DNA from: Puniceicoccales bacterium
Lineage (GTDB): Bacteria; Verrucomicrobiota; Verrucomicrobiia; Opitutales; LL51
Length of the DNA stretch: 15,757 nucleotides
Direction of reading: 5' to 3'
Assembly (NCBI GenBank): GCA_031290315.1
Contig: JAITNS010000103.1
Location: 1-15,757, forward strand
The notes under the pieces are model-generated. The model was not told the origin of the DNA and ran no database searches. It was given only the letters and a program-made list of their open reading frames with translations. How positions within the stretch are numbered: the first letter of the stretch is position 1; each line of letters opens with the position of its first letter. The translations under genes were made by a program, and so were the position numbers. Shown piece by piece: positions 15,335 to 15,757 of this stretch.

Positions 15335-15640
15335 TATGGGACTCCGCCGCTTCTTATGGGACTCCGTCCCATACCCTGCAAGGAGTCATGGACTCCTTGA
15401 CCTGGTACCGGCCCAGTACTGTGCTAATAGCACAGTACCGGGCCGCAATCAAGGTCCAGAGGATGAATCCTTTGGGCCAAGGAATCGTTCAAAGAATATT
15501 ATTCTTTGAACTTAATATTTGTGGCCAGGCATTGTGGTTCGCCCTGGAGCATGTGCGTTGCACGTGTTCCAGGGCGGTCCCAAGGTCCAGGAAACTACGT
15601 TTCCTGGCGAGGATCATAAGGGCGCGCAGCCCTTATGATA
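15335..15640 (+). repeat. Composite palindromic repeat, copy C (divergent, rearranged)
   Basis: Same orientation as copies A and B. Modules: a decayed H1 (15335-15355); H1 15356-15372 (ATGGGAC/GTCCCAT); an 8-bp hairpin AAGGAGTC/GACTCCTT (15380-15398) in the H2 place; a hairpin 15409-15445 of about 18 bp with one mismatch in the H3 place but unrelated in sequence; an H2-like hairpin 15453-15478 (12 bp with two G-T pairs); H4 15487-15511; H5 15540-15576; H6 15587-15608 (8-bp arms); H7 15614-15640, lengthened to 11 bp and without the T-tract. It lies between the secreted helical gene (+) and a possible minus-strand gene end. Confidence 0.9.
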
Positions 15641-15658
15641 ATCATAATCTCTTTCCTT

Positions 15659-15757
15659 CCACCATTTATCGCTATGAAATTCTTCCGGAGCTTTTTTGTA
15701 ATCTTCCCAGGATTCAAGACCATATTCCGTTTGCAAGATTTTTGTGAGTTCTTCGTC
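15659..15757 (-). CDS. Possible C-terminal end of a minus-strand gene (partial)
   Basis: The minus strand from the window edge encodes 32 residues (DEELTKILQTEYGLESWEDY and on to DKW) before a TGA at 15661-15659, 19 bases beyond repeat copy C. The acidic, tryptophan-containing composition and GAA/AAA-rich codons look coding, but another minus frame is also open here. No family is recognised from so short a piece. If real, copy C lies between convergent genes, just as copy B does. Confidence 0.35.

Noticed and set aside
15388-15747. Plus-strand open frame of 119 codons across copy C
   Set aside because: It consists mostly of the hairpin element and continues antisense to a more coding-like minus-strand frame. 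Its sequence in the element is out of frame with that in copies A and B.

Overview
The window comes from an AT-rich Gram-negative bacterium. It carries lipid A genes, an exported NagZ-type hydrolase and several signal-peptide proteins. The fused LpxC-FabZ gene followed directly by lpxA, a SufU-type scaffold and a TrpX-like orphan binding protein fit the PVC group best (Verrucomicrobiota; Chlamydiae keep the same lpxC-fabZ-lpxA order unfused). Bacteroidota are the main alternative. This placement is inference from gene architecture. AT-richness, small secreted proteins of unknown function and a damaged ndk suggest a host-associated lifestyle, but do not prove it.

Layout. 1-184 is a palindrome-rich repeat (copy A, cut by the window edge), followed by transketolase (+). 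A second copy (B, 2204-2544) separates transketolase from a convergent, exported GH3/NagZ-like hydrolase (-). A tRNA-Leu(CAA) (-) and a small proline-rich secreted protein (+) follow, closed by a strong bidirectional terminator at 4586-4623. From there a minus-strand cluster reads dnaA > lpxC-fabZ > lpxA > ndk, with almost no spacing between the first three genes. The 436 bases upstream of dnaA hold DnaA-box-like sites and AT-rich tracts and may be the origin or a dnaA control region. Then come a lone sufU (+), an orphan ABC substrate-binding protein (-) overlapping sufU tail to tail, dnaE (-), a divergent secreted helical protein (+), a third repeat copy (C, 15335-15640) and a possible gene tail (-) at the right edge.

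How the genes work together. The dnaA cluster couples replication initiation to the first committed steps of lipid A synthesis, with FabZ supplying acyl-ACP chemistry, and to nucleotide balance through ndk. The ndk copy here has two one-base deletions in homopolymer runs, so it is either broken or mis-sequenced. dnaE and the possible origin add to a replication theme. Transketolase serves the pentose phosphate pathway and the NagZ-like enzyme serves peptidoglycan turnover.

The most unusual content is the three-copy repeat: up to eight successive hairpins, all copies in the same orientation. Both visible left ends start at the 3' end of a plus-strand gene. Arms differ between copies in a pairing-preserving way, including true two-sided changes and many G-U wobbles valid only in plus-strand RNA. 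This points to a structured 3'-end RNA element or a palindromic selfish element, and it supplies C-terminal residues to transketolase and the NagZ-like protein.
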